A stretch of 40,337 nucleotides of DNA from Anaerolineaceae bacterium. Lineage in GTDB: Bacteria; Chloroflexota; Anaerolineae; Anaerolineales; Anaerolineaceae. Positions 20,193 to 28,637 of this stretch are shown piece by piece. The notes beneath the pieces are model-generated. The model saw nothing but the letters and a program-made list of their open reading frames with translations, ran no database searches and was not told where the DNA came from. The translations under genes were made by a program, and so were the position numbers. Position 1 is the first letter of the stretch. The number at the start of each line of letters is the position of its first letter. The DNA is taken from positions 1 to 40,337 of the forward strand of contig JAFGXF010000127.1 in assembly GCA_016936755.1 (NCBI GenBank). Direction: 5' to 3'.

Positions 20193-20948
20193 TCACTGGT
20201 TGAATTTTGACGCGACCCGGTTGCCAGTCAAGGGGTCATCCGTAAATATACCATCAACACCCATTTCAAGCAGCCTTCGCATTTCATCAGGTTGATTAAC
20301 AGTATATACCAATACACGTCTGCCCAATCTGTGTTCGTGAACAACCAGTTGCGTGGTTACGGATCCACAATGAGGGTGAATAGAATCGATCGAACGTGGT
20401 GGGGGCTGTAACCATCGCTGAATCAGACGTGCTGGTCCAGGGTAAACCAGAAAACCTATGCCACAACCTGGCATTCGCTTCCGGGCTTTTTTTAGATTCA
20501 TTGCCAGAAATGAAGAGAAAAAGACCCGCTTCTCCATATTATTCTTTTTCACTATCTCCACCACCCGGTCAACCAATCCATCATACGGGGTCGTGTAATT
20601 GGTCAATTCAATATTCATCAGGATTTTATTGCCCACTTCAATAAATACCTCATCCAATGTTGGAACCCGCTCGCCTGAAAAATCAGAAGAATACCAGGAA
20701 CCTGCATCCAACTGTTTAATTTCATTAAGTGTTAATTTGGCCACCAATCCCTGACCATTGGTTGTGCGGGACACATTTCGATCATGAATAATCACCACCT
20801 GTCCATCGGAGGTTAATTTGACATCAAACTCGATCGCCCCGGCAGATTGATCTACGGCCAGTTTGAATGCTGCCAGCGTGTTCTCTGGTGCATATGCTGA
20901 TGCCCCCCGATGTCCAATAATGACAGGGGTTGATATTTGTCTGAACAT
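20193..20948 (-). CDS. Glycerophosphodiester phosphodiesterase
   Basis: A 251-aa GDPD/GlpQ-family TIM-barrel enzyme without signal peptide, so cytoplasmic. It hydrolyses glycerophosphodiesters to glycerol 3-phosphate and an alcohol. Catalytic and metal residues are visible: HRG at 13-15 in IIGHRGASAYAPENTLAAF, EFD near residue 40, and IIHDRNVSRTTNG with the second histidine. It ends with the expected VDGIFTDDP block. It lies 1 bp after the AAA+ ATPase stop and abuts the GH3 start, so the three genes are translationally coupled. The substrate may be membrane-lipid or teichoic-type phosphodiesters; this is inferred from the family only. Confidence 0.92.
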   Translation of the reverse strand: MFRQISTPVIIGHRGASAYAPENTLAAFKLAVDQSAGAIEFDVKLTSDGQVVIIHDRNVSRTTNGQGLVAKLTLNEIKQLDAGSWYSSDFSGERVPTLDEVFIEVGNKILMNIELTNYTTPYDGLVDRVVEIVKKNNMEKRVFFSSFLAMNLKKARKRMPGCGIGFLVYPGPARLIQRWLQPPPRSIDSIHPHCGSVTTQLVVHEHRLGRRVLVYTVNQPDEMRRLLEMGVDGIFTDDPLTGNRVASKFNQ

Positions 20949-20949
20949 T

Positions 20950-22284
20950 TCAGGATAGATTTACAAAGTAAGATTGTGCCGCTCGTTCAAGCAAATCCAC
21001 GGTCATGGCTGGTTGTATCCCCAGATAGTGTGCGATATCGAGAATTTGGCTGCACAACTCGGATGGATGAGAACCACGCAAGTTACGTTTTTGTTTTAAA
21101 TACCATTCTTTTAGCAGATAGGCCAGACCATCATCACTGTATCCCACACCCAATGCAATAGCCGAACGCTTGAATATTTCACGGAATTCATCAAAGGTTG
21201 GATTCCCGATTTCGATTTTATGTCTTAACCGGCGAAGGAAAGCCTCATCCACCAGTTCACTGGGCGGCAGGTTGGTTGAAAACATAACCATGACATCAAA
21301 AGGTACTTCTATTTTTTTCCCGGTATGTAGTGTAAGATAGTCGATGTGATTTTCAAGGGGAACAATCCAACGATTAAGAAGATCGCGTGGATGCACCATC
21401 TGACGTCCAAAATCATCTATTAACAAGATACCGCCATTGGCTTTGATCTGAAAGGGTGCTTCATAGTACTTGTTGGTATCATCAAAAACAAGATCAAGTC
21501 CATCGAGGGTGAGTTCACCACCAACAACGACAAATGGCCGCTTGACCTTCACCCAGCGTGTATCACGGCGCATCGCTGCCAGTGATGGCCCATTGTTTGT
21601 CTTATGCTCGTTATCTTCCACGGGTTGGTGATTGACTGAATCATAGACCAGGATAACCTGACCTTCCACAAAAATGGCATGCGGTATAAAGATCTCCTGT
21701 TCTGTAACCAGCTTGCCGATCGACCGCGCAATACTTGTCTTGCCATTACCCGATGGGCCATATAGGAAAATCGGCAAGCCCGAATTGACTGCCGGACCCA
21801 CTTTCTGGAATGTTTTTTCAGGTAACACTAAATGAGATAGTATTTGGCGCATTACTCGATTGGTCACAGCAAAATGCCCACGGGTTTGTTTCATACAGGC
21901 TTGAACATAATTTTTTAATGTGACTGGAGCTGGACCCACATACTGGCAACGTTCAATTGCCTCCTTTGCCCGGATCATGCCCGCCTCTGTGATCGCATAA
22001 ACAAAAGCCCCCTCGCCGACTCCCATTTGCTGTGATGATCTTACTTCCACAAACTTTTCCTTCTTTAATTCCAAAAGGATTTGGTCTGTTACACCGGAAA
22101 ATGGGAGACAAAGTGTTTCGGCAATTGAAAATCCCGTCATCACCCCACTGTAATACAGTGTTTTTAATGTCAAATCCTGCAACCATAGAATACCCAATCC
22201 AGTCTGATCAATTGACGCAATTGGCTTCGGTTGAAATGAGGAACCGGTGGTTTGCAATGGGATCGTCGTTGATACTTCAGACAT
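20950..22284 (-). CDS. AAA+ ATPase with N-terminal winged-helix domain
   Basis: A 444-aa cytoplasmic protein. Residues about 30-115 look like a winged helix (GFSIAETLCLPFSGVTDQIL, then LKKEKFVEV and FVYAITEAGMIRAKEA). The AAA+ core follows with Walker A GPSGNGKT (176-183), Walker B GGILLIDDFGRQ, sensor-1-like MFSTNLPP and an arginine-finger-like DEAFLRRLRHKIEI, then a helical lid. Such proteins use ATP to remodel a partner; this subfamily's role is unknown to me. The ATG at 22284 has GGAG six bases upstream and an extended -10 promoter just before it. It heads an operon with glpQ and GH3. Confidence 0.82.
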   Translation of the reverse strand: MSEVSTTIPLQTTGSSFQPKPIASIDQTGLGILWLQDLTLKTLYYSGVMTGFSIAETLCLPFSGVTDQILLELKKEKFVEVRSSQQMGVGEGAFVYAITEAGMIRAKEAIERCQYVGPAPVTLKNYVQACMKQTRGHFAVTNRVMRQILSHLVLPEKTFQKVGPAVNSGLPIFLYGPSGNGKTSIARSIGKLVTEQEIFIPHAIFVEGQVILVYDSVNHQPVEDNEHKTNNGPSLAAMRRDTRWVKVKRPFVVVGGELTLDGLDLVFDDTNKYYEAPFQIKANGGILLIDDFGRQMVHPRDLLNRWIVPLENHIDYLTLHTGKKIEVPFDVMVMFSTNLPPSELVDEAFLRRLRHKIEIGNPTFDEFREIFKRSAIALGVGYSDDGLAYLLKEWYLKQKRNLRGSHPSELCSQILDIAHYLGIQPAMTVDLLERAAQSYFVNLS

Positions 22285-22304
22285 GGCATTCTCCAATATC
22301 TCAG

Positions 22305-22313
22305 ATTATAGCA
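22305..22313 (-). promoter_or_regulatory. Extended -10 promoter for the AAA+-glpQ-GH3 operon
   Basis: On the minus strand the sequence TGCTATAAT is a perfect extended -10. No matching -35 is seen. The predicted start is near 22298, giving a leader of only about 14 nt that still includes the GGAG ribosome-binding site. Confidence 0.55.
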
Positions 22314-22350
22314 CTCTGTACAGCTTATAACCTTACACTTGGCTTAACAC

Positions 22351-22379
22351 TTGCTCGTATTTGTTATCTCCCGTATAAT
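22351..22379 (+). promoter_or_regulatory. Promoter predicting a leaderless mRNA for the GT2 gene
   Basis: TTGCTC (22351-22356), 17-bp spacer, TATAAT (22374-22379), then exactly 7 nt to the ATG at 22387. The expected transcription start falls on or one base before the A of the ATG, and no Shine-Dalgarno is present. The layout is the same as at alr. Confidence 0.6.
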
Positions 22380-22386
22380 TTCCCAC

Positions 22387-23070
22387 ATGAAAATCACTGT
22401 AGTTATACCAGTATACAACGAAAACAAAACAATTGATGAGATCATTCGCCGCGTATCAGCAACCAAAATGGCGACCGAGATCCTGGTTGTGGATGATGGT
22501 TCAACAGATGGAACACGTGAAATCCTCTCTCGTCTTGAAAGAGAAAAAGGGATTCGTATCATCTTGCATGAGAAAAACCAGGGCAAAGGAGCTGCAGTTC
22601 GCACAGGCATCCAGAATGCCACCCAGGATATCGTCCTTATTCAGGATGCCGATCTGGAATACAACCCCAAGGATTACCCGGCCTTATTGAAACCCATTCA
22701 GGAAGGTATCGCTGATGTGGTTTACGGTTCACGCTTTCTGGGTGGCAGCAGACGACCGATCCTTTTTTGGAATATGATCGCCAATAAATTATTAACCTTC
22801 ATGACGAACATACTGTATAACAATATCCTGAGTGACATGGAAACAGGTTACAAGGTGTTCAAACGATCCATCTTCAAGGATATCAAGTTACGTTCAAATC
22901 GTTTCGACTTCGAACCGGAGTTCACCGCCAAAATTCTAAAGCGTCACATCCGGATCTTTGAGGTTCCGATCACATTTAACCCCCGCGATTACTCCGAGGG
23001 GAAGAAGATCCATATGGGTGATGCGTTTGCTGCTGTTTGGGCTTTGATTAAATACCGGTTTGTTGATTAA
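22387..23070 (+). CDS. Glycosyltransferase family 2 (dolichyl/polyprenyl-phosphate sugar synthase-like)
   Basis: A 227-aa GT-A fold enzyme. It starts MKITVVIPVYNENKTIDEII, has the nucleotide-binding VVDDGSTDGT and the metal-binding QDADLEYNP, and later GSRFLGG and DMETGYKVFKRS. These are typical of the DPM1-like branch of GT2, which transfers a sugar from a nucleotide donor to polyprenyl phosphate. The C-terminal membrane helices found in longer relatives are absent. It could supply a polyprenyl-linked sugar to GT-C enzymes such as the one at 7913-9376; this is inference. The ATG at 22387 was chosen because an upstream TTG lies within the promoter. The stop overlaps the stop of convergent recJ by 4 bp. 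Confidence 0.9.
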   Translation: MKITVVIPVYNENKTIDEIIRRVSATKMATEILVVDDGSTDGTREILSRLEREKGIRIILHEKNQGKGAAVRTGIQNATQDIVLIQDADLEYNPKDYPALLKPIQEGIADVVYGSRFLGGSRRPILFWNMIANKLLTFMTNILYNNILSDMETGYKVFKRSIFKDIKLRSNRFDFEPEFTAKILKRHIRIFEVPITFNPRDYSEGKKIHMGDAFAAVWALIKYRFVD

Positions 23071-24773
23071 TTCTGCAACGAAGGTTTAATATCCTTCACC
23101 ATGAGTTGCACTCTGGGCCTGTCAGGACCCAGATAGGTATCCAGATTCAATGTGTATACCAGGTCGATGAAATCCCCCAGATCATCCAATCGATGTCCTT
23201 GTTGAAATGCCACGCAATCATAAGTCACCCCGCCTTGCATAACCTGCAGCTTCAGCGTACGTTTATCTTTGCCAATCTGGGCAGCACGGCAGCATTTTAC
23301 ATGCCTTGACATTAAAACCGCTTCTGGATTGCCATTGCCAGTTGGTTCCAACCATTCCGCCAGCTCAAAGTAATCACGTGGACTCAAGTCAGCCAAATTG
23401 ACTTGCATATCCACCATTATGGTTGGATTAAATTCCACACCGGCAAGTTGCCGTTCAACAACCATTTCCATCCTGGCAATAAAATCCGGAATCAGGTCAG
23501 CACGGATTGTCAGGCCTGCGGCAGCTGCATGCCCGCCATGCCGAATAAACAGGTCTGCAATCTCGTCCAGAGCATGGGTGATATGCAATTCCGGGATGCT
23601 GCGGCATGAAAACCGTGCCAACTCGCCTTTCAAATTGCCAATTATTGCCGGCCGGTAGAATCGCTCCACCAGTCGGCTGGCTGCCAGCCCCACCACCCCT
23701 TCATTAAAATCCGGTGAACAAGCAAATAAAACCCAGGGGTCAGGGCGGCGTTCAAAGGCCAGTTGTGTCGCGTCATCCTGGGTTTGGATCATGATTCTTC
23801 GGCGTTCAGCATTTTGCTCATTTAATTTCTGTGAGAGAAAACCTGTTTCCTGAACATCGCGCGAGATTAACAACCTGAATGCGTCCAAGGCTGTTTCAAG
23901 CCGCCCGGCAGCATTTAAGCGGGGCCCAAGGATAAAACCGATATTCGTGGCAGTGGTTTTCGACAAATCCAGATCAGCCGCACCGCCCAATGACGCAATG
24001 CCTTGACGGAAACGCCCGCGAATACGCTCCAAACCTCTTCGGACCAGATACCTGTTTTCACCCCCCAGGACGGCCATATCCGCCACCGTTCCAAGTGCAA
24101 CCAGATCCAACGATTCATCCAGTGGAATGGCAGGATGTGTGCGATGCAAAGCTTCAGCCAGCTTGTAAGCCAAACCAACGCCTGCCAAATCCTGATGCGG
24201 GTAACTATCACCCGGCTGCCGTGGATTGATCATGGCCACCACGTCAGGCAGGATCTCTCCCGGTTGGTGATGGTCTGTAATGATCAGGTCAAGTCCGATG
24301 GACCGGGCATAGTCGGCTTCATCAGGTGAGCGGGAACCACAATCCACAGTGATGACCAGGTCAACACCCATCCGTTTTAATTCTCCCAACGCGTCACGGT
24401 TAACACCGTAACCCTCTTCAAAACGATTGGGAATATATTCGCGCGCTGTACCTCCCACCGCGCGAATGCATTCAACCAGCAAAACTGTCGCTGTGACCCC
24501 ATCCACATCATAATCGCCATAAATCGCTATTTTCTGGTTCTCACTGATGGCTTGATTAATTCGATCAACAGCCTCAGTCATCCCTTTTAGCATGAAAGGA
24601 TCGGTAATATCCGGGTTTGCAGCAGACAGGAACTGGATGGCATCCTGACGATCCTTCACACCACGGTTGTATAACAGCTGCCGGGCCAAAGGACTGAAAT
24701 CACTTAATATCCTGGCAATCTCTTCGGGTATGACCGGCTGAACCTGCCATTTTTTATTGAGTGGTTCGATCAT
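23067..24773 (-). CDS. recJ: Single-stranded-DNA-specific exonuclease RecJ
   Basis: A 568-aa DHH-family 5'-3' exonuclease for recombination and mismatch or base-excision repair. Visible are motif I GDYDVDG (86-92), VITVDCGS, the DHH motif in IITDHHQPG, the NPRQPGDSYPHQDLAG block, and the DHHA1 region GGHAAAAGLTI, followed by an OB-fold C-terminal part. The length is typical of RecJ. It starts 17 bp after the alr stop codon, without a clear Shine-Dalgarno, so translation may be coupled to alr. The 3' end overlaps the convergent GT2 gene by 4 bp (shared TTAA). Confidence 0.95.
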   Translation of the reverse strand: MIEPLNKKWQVQPVIPEEIARILSDFSPLARQLLYNRGVKDRQDAIQFLSAANPDITDPFMLKGMTEAVDRINQAISENQKIAIYGDYDVDGVTATVLLVECIRAVGGTAREYIPNRFEEGYGVNRDALGELKRMGVDLVITVDCGSRSPDEADYARSIGLDLIITDHHQPGEILPDVVAMINPRQPGDSYPHQDLAGVGLAYKLAEALHRTHPAIPLDESLDLVALGTVADMAVLGGENRYLVRRGLERIRGRFRQGIASLGGAADLDLSKTTATNIGFILGPRLNAAGRLETALDAFRLLISRDVQETGFLSQKLNEQNAERRRIMIQTQDDATQLAFERRPDPWVLFACSPDFNEGVVGLAASRLVERFYRPAIIGNLKGELARFSCRSIPELHITHALDEIADLFIRHGGHAAAAGLTIRADLIPDFIARMEMVVERQLAGVEFNPTIMVDMQVNLADLSPRDYFELAEWLEPTGNGNPEAVLMSRHVKCCRAAQIGKDKRTLKLQVMQGGVTYDCVAFQQGHRLDDLGDFIDLVYTLNLDTYLGPDRPRVQLMVKDIKPSLQN

Positions 24774-24790
24774 GGCTGAAGGTTAAAACA

Positions 24791-25900
24791 TCATCCAAGA
24801 TATATACGGGGTAAACGGTTGGACAAACCGCACACAACTTCATAATTGATCGTCCCCCACCGCCGGGCAATTTCATCCGCGCTGATGCTTTCACCTGCCT
24901 GATCACCCATCAAGATGACCTCATCCCCGATCTGAACATCCGATAAATCACTGATTTGTATCATGCACTGATCCATGCAGACCCGGCCAACCACATCCAC
25001 CCTTCGGCCGTGCAGCAGGACCTGTTCCCCTGCAACTCGTCTGAAACCATCTGCATACCCCACCGGAACAACTCCGATCTGCTCTTCTGATTGTGTGGTA
25101 TAGATGCCACCATAGCTGATCATATGACCAGGCGGTAATACTTTTTTTGATGTCAGGCGGGCTTTCCAGGTCAGTGCAGGCATGAAACCTGCGGGGAGTG
25201 GAGATTCATTGGAAGGATTGAGTCCATACACCGCGATTCCAGGCCGAATCAGGTCAAACCGACTTTCAGGATACTGAAGAGCAGCTGCTGAATTGGCAGC
25301 ATGAACAATCTCCGGGCGCATACCTTGTTGTTGAAGTGTTTCAACAAGTAGTGTGAATATTTCCAGTTGTTTTAATGTCGAAAAGCGATCTGTCTCATCC
25401 GCTTTTGATAAATGTGTACAGAAGCCTTCCACACATATGCCTGGACACGCGGATAAATCTTCCACCAGTTTGAGCGCATCCTCAGGTCTGATACCGAGGC
25501 GGCCCATGCCTGTATCGACCTTAATATGAATATTGAGTGACCCACCTGATTTCTTGATCATACGGGGGTACGTTTCACCCAATTCCAAATCATATATCGT
25601 CAGGCTGATATTGTTATTGATGGCATTCTTCAGGTTGGCTGGTGGCGTATAACCCATCACCAGGATTCGGCAATTTAATCCAGCTTTACGCAATGCCATG
25701 GCTTCTTCGAAACGGGCCACACCACACCAATCTGCTCCTGCTTCCACACAAGCCCGTGCAGTTTCCTTGGCACCATGACCATATCCATTGGCTTTAACAA
25801 CCGCCATGATCGGCGTTCCCGTTATCCGGCGGAGTAGTCGGATATTATTGCGGATCGCTTCCAGATCGATTTCAAGCCAGGTTGAGAAGCCGTCAGACAT
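24791..25900 (-). CDS. alr: Alanine racemase
   Basis: A 369-aa PLP enzyme that interconverts L- and D-alanine for peptidoglycan. The PLP lysine is K36 in AVVKANGYGHGA. The second-domain catalytic tyrosine lies in MISYGGIYTT, followed by VPVGYADGFRR, and the C-terminal NYEVVCGLSNRLPRIYL is typical. The frame extends upstream to 25963, but I chose the ATG at 25900 (MSDGFSTWLEIDL) because it matches the family start and lies exactly 7 nt after a good -10 element, predicting a leaderless mRNA. It is followed by recJ and is divergent from tgt. With uppP nearby it forms a cell-wall theme. Confidence 0.95.
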   Translation of the reverse strand: MSDGFSTWLEIDLEAIRNNIRLLRRITGTPIMAVVKANGYGHGAKETARACVEAGADWCGVARFEEAMALRKAGLNCRILVMGYTPPANLKNAINNNISLTIYDLELGETYPRMIKKSGGSLNIHIKVDTGMGRLGIRPEDALKLVEDLSACPGICVEGFCTHLSKADETDRFSTLKQLEIFTLLVETLQQQGMRPEIVHAANSAAALQYPESRFDLIRPGIAVYGLNPSNESPLPAGFMPALTWKARLTSKKVLPPGHMISYGGIYTTQSEEQIGVVPVGYADGFRRVAGEQVLLHGRRVDVVGRVCMDQCMIQISDLSDVQIGDEVILMGDQAGESISADEIARRWGTINYEVVCGLSNRLPRIYLG

Positions 25901-25907
25901 GGCACGA

Positions 25908-25936
25908 AGTATAAACCGGCTTGTGAACCTGAGCAA
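25908..25936 (-). promoter_or_regulatory. Promoter predicting a leaderless mRNA for alr
   Basis: On the minus strand TTGCTC (25931-25936), 17-bp spacer, TATACT (25908-25913), then 7 nt (TCGTGCC) and the ATG at 25900. The predicted start is at 25901 or 25900. No Shine-Dalgarno is present. The -35 hexamer, spacer and -10-to-ATG distance equal those at the GT2 gene. Confidence 0.6.
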
Positions 25937-25975
25937 GGCATGTTTCCAGATTACTTCAAGCATATCTCCTCAAGG

Positions 25976-25981
25976 TATAAT
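25976..25981 (+). promoter_or_regulatory. Probable -10 element of tgt
   Basis: A perfect TATAAT lies 18 bp before the tgt ATG at 26000, predicting a leader of about 12 nt that contains only a short AGGA. No clear -35 is seen at the normal distance. Confidence 0.4.
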
Positions 25982-25999
25982 TCCCCTCCGACAGGAACC

Positions 26000-27091
26000 A
26001 TGAAGCAGACAAAACCATTTGCATTCGAGATTCTGGCCAGGAAAGGCAAAGCCCGTGCGGGTATATTTCACACCCCACATGGATCCATCCCTACACCTGT
26101 TTTCGCCCCCGTGGGTACACAGGCTACCGTAAAGAGTCTGACTCCCAAGCAGTTGCAGGAAGTCGGAGCATCTTTGATCCTTTCCAATACTTATCATCTC
26201 TTCCTCCGACCTGGCGATGAACTGGTGGCCAGCCTGGGTGGTCTCCATAAGTTCATGGGTTGGTCAGGCCCAATACTGACGGATTCTGGGGGTTTCCAGG
26301 TTTTTTCACTGGCTCAAATGCGCAAGATCGATGATGATGGGGTATCCTTTAAAAGTCACATCGACGGATCCATCCAGCGATTAACCCCTGAAAGATCGAT
26401 CAAAATCCAGGAAAACCTGGGTGCTGACATTATCATGGCTTTTGATGAATGTGCTGAACCATATGACCGCCGGTACAACGAACAGGCCATGCGGCGCACG
26501 CATACCTGGGCTGAACGCTGCCGTGACACAAAAACCCGGCATGACCAATCCTTATTCGGTATTGTTCAGGGCGGCGTTTTTCCGGATCTGCGCGAACAGT
26601 CTGCCAGTTTCATATCCTCCCTCGATTTCTCCGGACACGCCATCGGAGGATTGTCTGTTGGCGAAACCAAAGCTGAAATGCGTGAGATTGTCAACCAGGT
26701 GACGGATATTTTGCCGGAAGACAAACCGAGGTACTTAATGGGGGTTGGTACACCAGCCGACATCCTCAGCGGAGTGGAGCTTGGCATTGACATCTTTGAT
26801 TGCGTTTTACCAACCCGGCTTGCCCGTCACCATGCCGCCATGACGACCACAGGCCGCCTCAATATGATGAATGCGGCTTTTTCAAAGGATAATGAACCGA
26901 TCGATGCGTCATGCAAGTGCTATACCTGTCGCAATTTCAGCCGCGCCTATCTGCGCCATCTCATCACTGCACGTGAAATGCTTGCAGCCAGCCTGTTATC
27001 GATCCATAATATCCACACCCTGATCCGCACCATTACCTCCTTGCGTGATGAAATTCTTCAATACCAACAGACAGCACGGAAAACAAGATAA
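26000..27091 (+). CDS. tgt: Queuine tRNA-guanine transglycosylase
   Basis: A 363-aa TIM-barrel enzyme that swaps guanine for preQ1 at the wobble position of GUN tRNAs. Motifs are SNTYHLFLRPGDE, LTDSGGFQVFSLA with the catalytic aspartate, GGLSVGE for base binding, FDCVLPTRLARH with the nucleophile aspartate, and zinc ligands CKCYTC with a later His in YLRHL. The start at 26000 gives MKQTKPFAFEILARKGKARAG, matching the family; the longer frame overlaps the alr control region. uppP follows after 8 bp with a GAGGTGAT ribosome-binding site. No other queuosine genes are visible. Confidence 0.96.
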   Translation: MKQTKPFAFEILARKGKARAGIFHTPHGSIPTPVFAPVGTQATVKSLTPKQLQEVGASLILSNTYHLFLRPGDELVASLGGLHKFMGWSGPILTDSGGFQVFSLAQMRKIDDDGVSFKSHIDGSIQRLTPERSIKIQENLGADIIMAFDECAEPYDRRYNEQAMRRTHTWAERCRDTKTRHDQSLFGIVQGGVFPDLREQSASFISSLDFSGHAIGGLSVGETKAEMREIVNQVTDILPEDKPRYLMGVGTPADILSGVELGIDIFDCVLPTRLARHHAAMTTTGRLNMMNAAFSKDNEPIDASCKCYTCRNFSRAYLRHLITAREMLAASLLSIHNIHTLIRTITSLRDEILQYQQTARKTR

Positions 27092-27099
27092 GAGGTGAT

Positions 27100-27918
27100 A
27101 TGACCATCCTTCAAGCAATCGTTCTCGGTATTGTTCAAGGGTTGACTGAATTCCTGCCCATTTCAAGCTCAGCCCATCTGGTGCTTGTTCCCACGATATT
27201 GGGGTGGAACATACCAGCGGATTTTAATTTCATATTTGATGTCATCGTACAAATGGGCACCTTGATCGCGGTCATCATCTTCTTCTGGAAGGACATCATC
27301 GAAATAATGTCAGCAGTTTTCAGAAGTATCCAGGCAAAACCCCCTTTCAAGGACCCCCAAGCCCGCCTGGGCTGGCTGGTGGTACTGGCAACCATCCCGG
27401 CAGGCATCATCGGGTTACTCATCAAACCGCTGGTTGAATCAGCTTTCGACTCTCCGACGATCACTGCATCGATGCTGATCCTGACCGCGGTCATTCTATT
27501 CATCTCCGAACGGATTGGGAATAAAAGCCGAGAACTCAAGAAAATGAACTGGGTGGATGCGCTTTGGATCGGTTTAGCTCAAGCCGCGGCCATCTTCCCG
27601 GGTATCTCGCGTTCCGGTGCAACGATTGGCGCCGGGTTATTGCGCAATTTAAAGCGTGACAGTGCTGCCCGTTTTTCATTCCTCATGTCGATTCCAATCA
27701 TGATTGTTTCCGGGTTGTTGGAAGTAAGGGATTTTTTCGGGATGCCATACTTGTCTGAATATCTTCCAGCGCTACTCGCCGGAGTCCTTACTGCCGCCAT
27801 CGTCGGTTACCTGGCTGTTCGCTGGTTATTGGGCTACCTCAGCAAACACACTTTATATGCTTTCAGCATCTACTGCCTTGCAGTGGCGGCAATCATCCTG
27901 ATCGTATTGCATGCGTAA
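27100..27918 (+). CDS. uppP: Undecaprenyl-diphosphatase (UppP/BacA)
   Basis: A 272-aa integral membrane enzyme with about eight helices that recycles undecaprenyl diphosphate to the monophosphate carrier for cell-wall synthesis. The two family signatures are present: GIVQGLTEFLPISSSAHL near the N-terminus and PGISRSGATIGAGL near residue 170. It should also give some bacitracin tolerance. It is second in the tgt-uppP-lipoprotein unit, and its last 8 bp overlap the lipoprotein start. Confidence 0.96.
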   Translation: MTILQAIVLGIVQGLTEFLPISSSAHLVLVPTILGWNIPADFNFIFDVIVQMGTLIAVIIFFWKDIIEIMSAVFRSIQAKPPFKDPQARLGWLVVLATIPAGIIGLLIKPLVESAFDSPTITASMLILTAVILFISERIGNKSRELKKMNWVDALWIGLAQAAAIFPGISRSGATIGAGLLRNLKRDSAARFSFLMSIPIMIVSGLLEVRDFFGMPYLSEYLPALLAGVLTAAIVGYLAVRWLLGYLSKHTLYAFSIYCLAVAAIILIVLHA

Positions 27919-28630
27919 ATTACCCCTTTTTTGTTCTGTAATTTTGCTTCTTTATCAATCAGCCTGCGCTGACAGCCCAGAGGTGCCAGATGAATGGGTC
28001 AATATCAGCATCACACCAAATCTGGTGGATTACCAAAGCCTGATTTACGATTGTGCACAGGCTACCTCATTGAATATCCAGACAACTGTGCAACCATCAC
28101 CCAATCTGGCAAGTGGGGAGTACGATGTGGTGATCCAAATTGGTCAACCTTCTGATGAACACTCTTTTCATACACAGATCGGCACAGTTGAGATCATCTT
28201 TGTGATCAATCCGTCGAATCCGGTAACAGAAGTCAGCCAGCAGGAATTAGGGGCCATCTTGCTGAATATGATTACAGACTGGCACACCATATCACCACAA
28301 ATGCACCCGATGGCTTTTCCCATTCACGTTTGGAATTACCCTCCCGGAGATGATGTACGAGAGATGATAGAGACCACGCTGCTGTCAGGGCAATCAATCA
28401 CACAAAGCCACCTGGCACCTGATCAATCAGCCATGCTGGAAGCGATCCTCGCTGACCCGGCCGCCATTGGAGTGATATTAAACGAGTTCCCTCATGAGTC
28501 GATAAAAGAGCTGGCGGTTCAATCCATCCTGCCATTAAATTTCAAGCAACCAGTGATTGCATCTTTCGCAGAAACACCATCAGGAGAGTTACAAGAGTTG
28601 ACAGCCTGCCTGGTGAACCAGGCAGATTAA
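27911..28630 (+). CDS. Putative lipoprotein with PstS-like substrate-binding fold
   Basis: A 239-aa exported protein. The N-terminus is a short signal with hydrophobic core LFCSVILLLYQ and Cys18-Cys19-like cleavage region at QSAC, a non-ideal lipobox since glutamine stands at -3. The middle part, EIIFVINPSNPVTEVSQQEL followed by GAILLNMITDW, resembles the hinge region of phosphate-type (PstS-like) periplasmic binding proteins. The protein is shorter than PstS (about 300 aa), so it may be a divergent or reduced binding domain. It overlaps uppP by 8 bp, implying translational coupling. No transporter genes accompany it, so the ligand is unknown. Confidence 0.65.
   Translation: MRKLPLFCSVILLLYQSACADSPEVPDEWVNISITPNLVDYQSLIYDCAQATSLNIQTTVQPSPNLASGEYDVVIQIGQPSDEHSFHTQIGTVEIIFVINPSNPVTEVSQQELGAILLNMITDWHTISPQMHPMAFPIHVWNYPPGDDVREMIETTLLSGQSITQSHLAPDQSAMLEAILADPAAIGVILNEFPHESIKELAVQSILPLNFKQPVIASFAETPSGELQELTACLVNQAD
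28606..28625. terminator. Hairpin at the end of the lipoprotein gene, between convergent genes
   Basis: CTGCCTGG and CCAGGCAG form a perfect 8-bp stem with a TGAA tetraloop, inside the last codons of the lipoprotein gene and 13 bp from the end of the convergent yhhN-like gene. Neither side has a proper T-run, so it is at best a weak bidirectional terminator or an mRNA 3'-end stabiliser. Confidence 0.4.
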
Positions 28631-28637
28631 ACCACAA

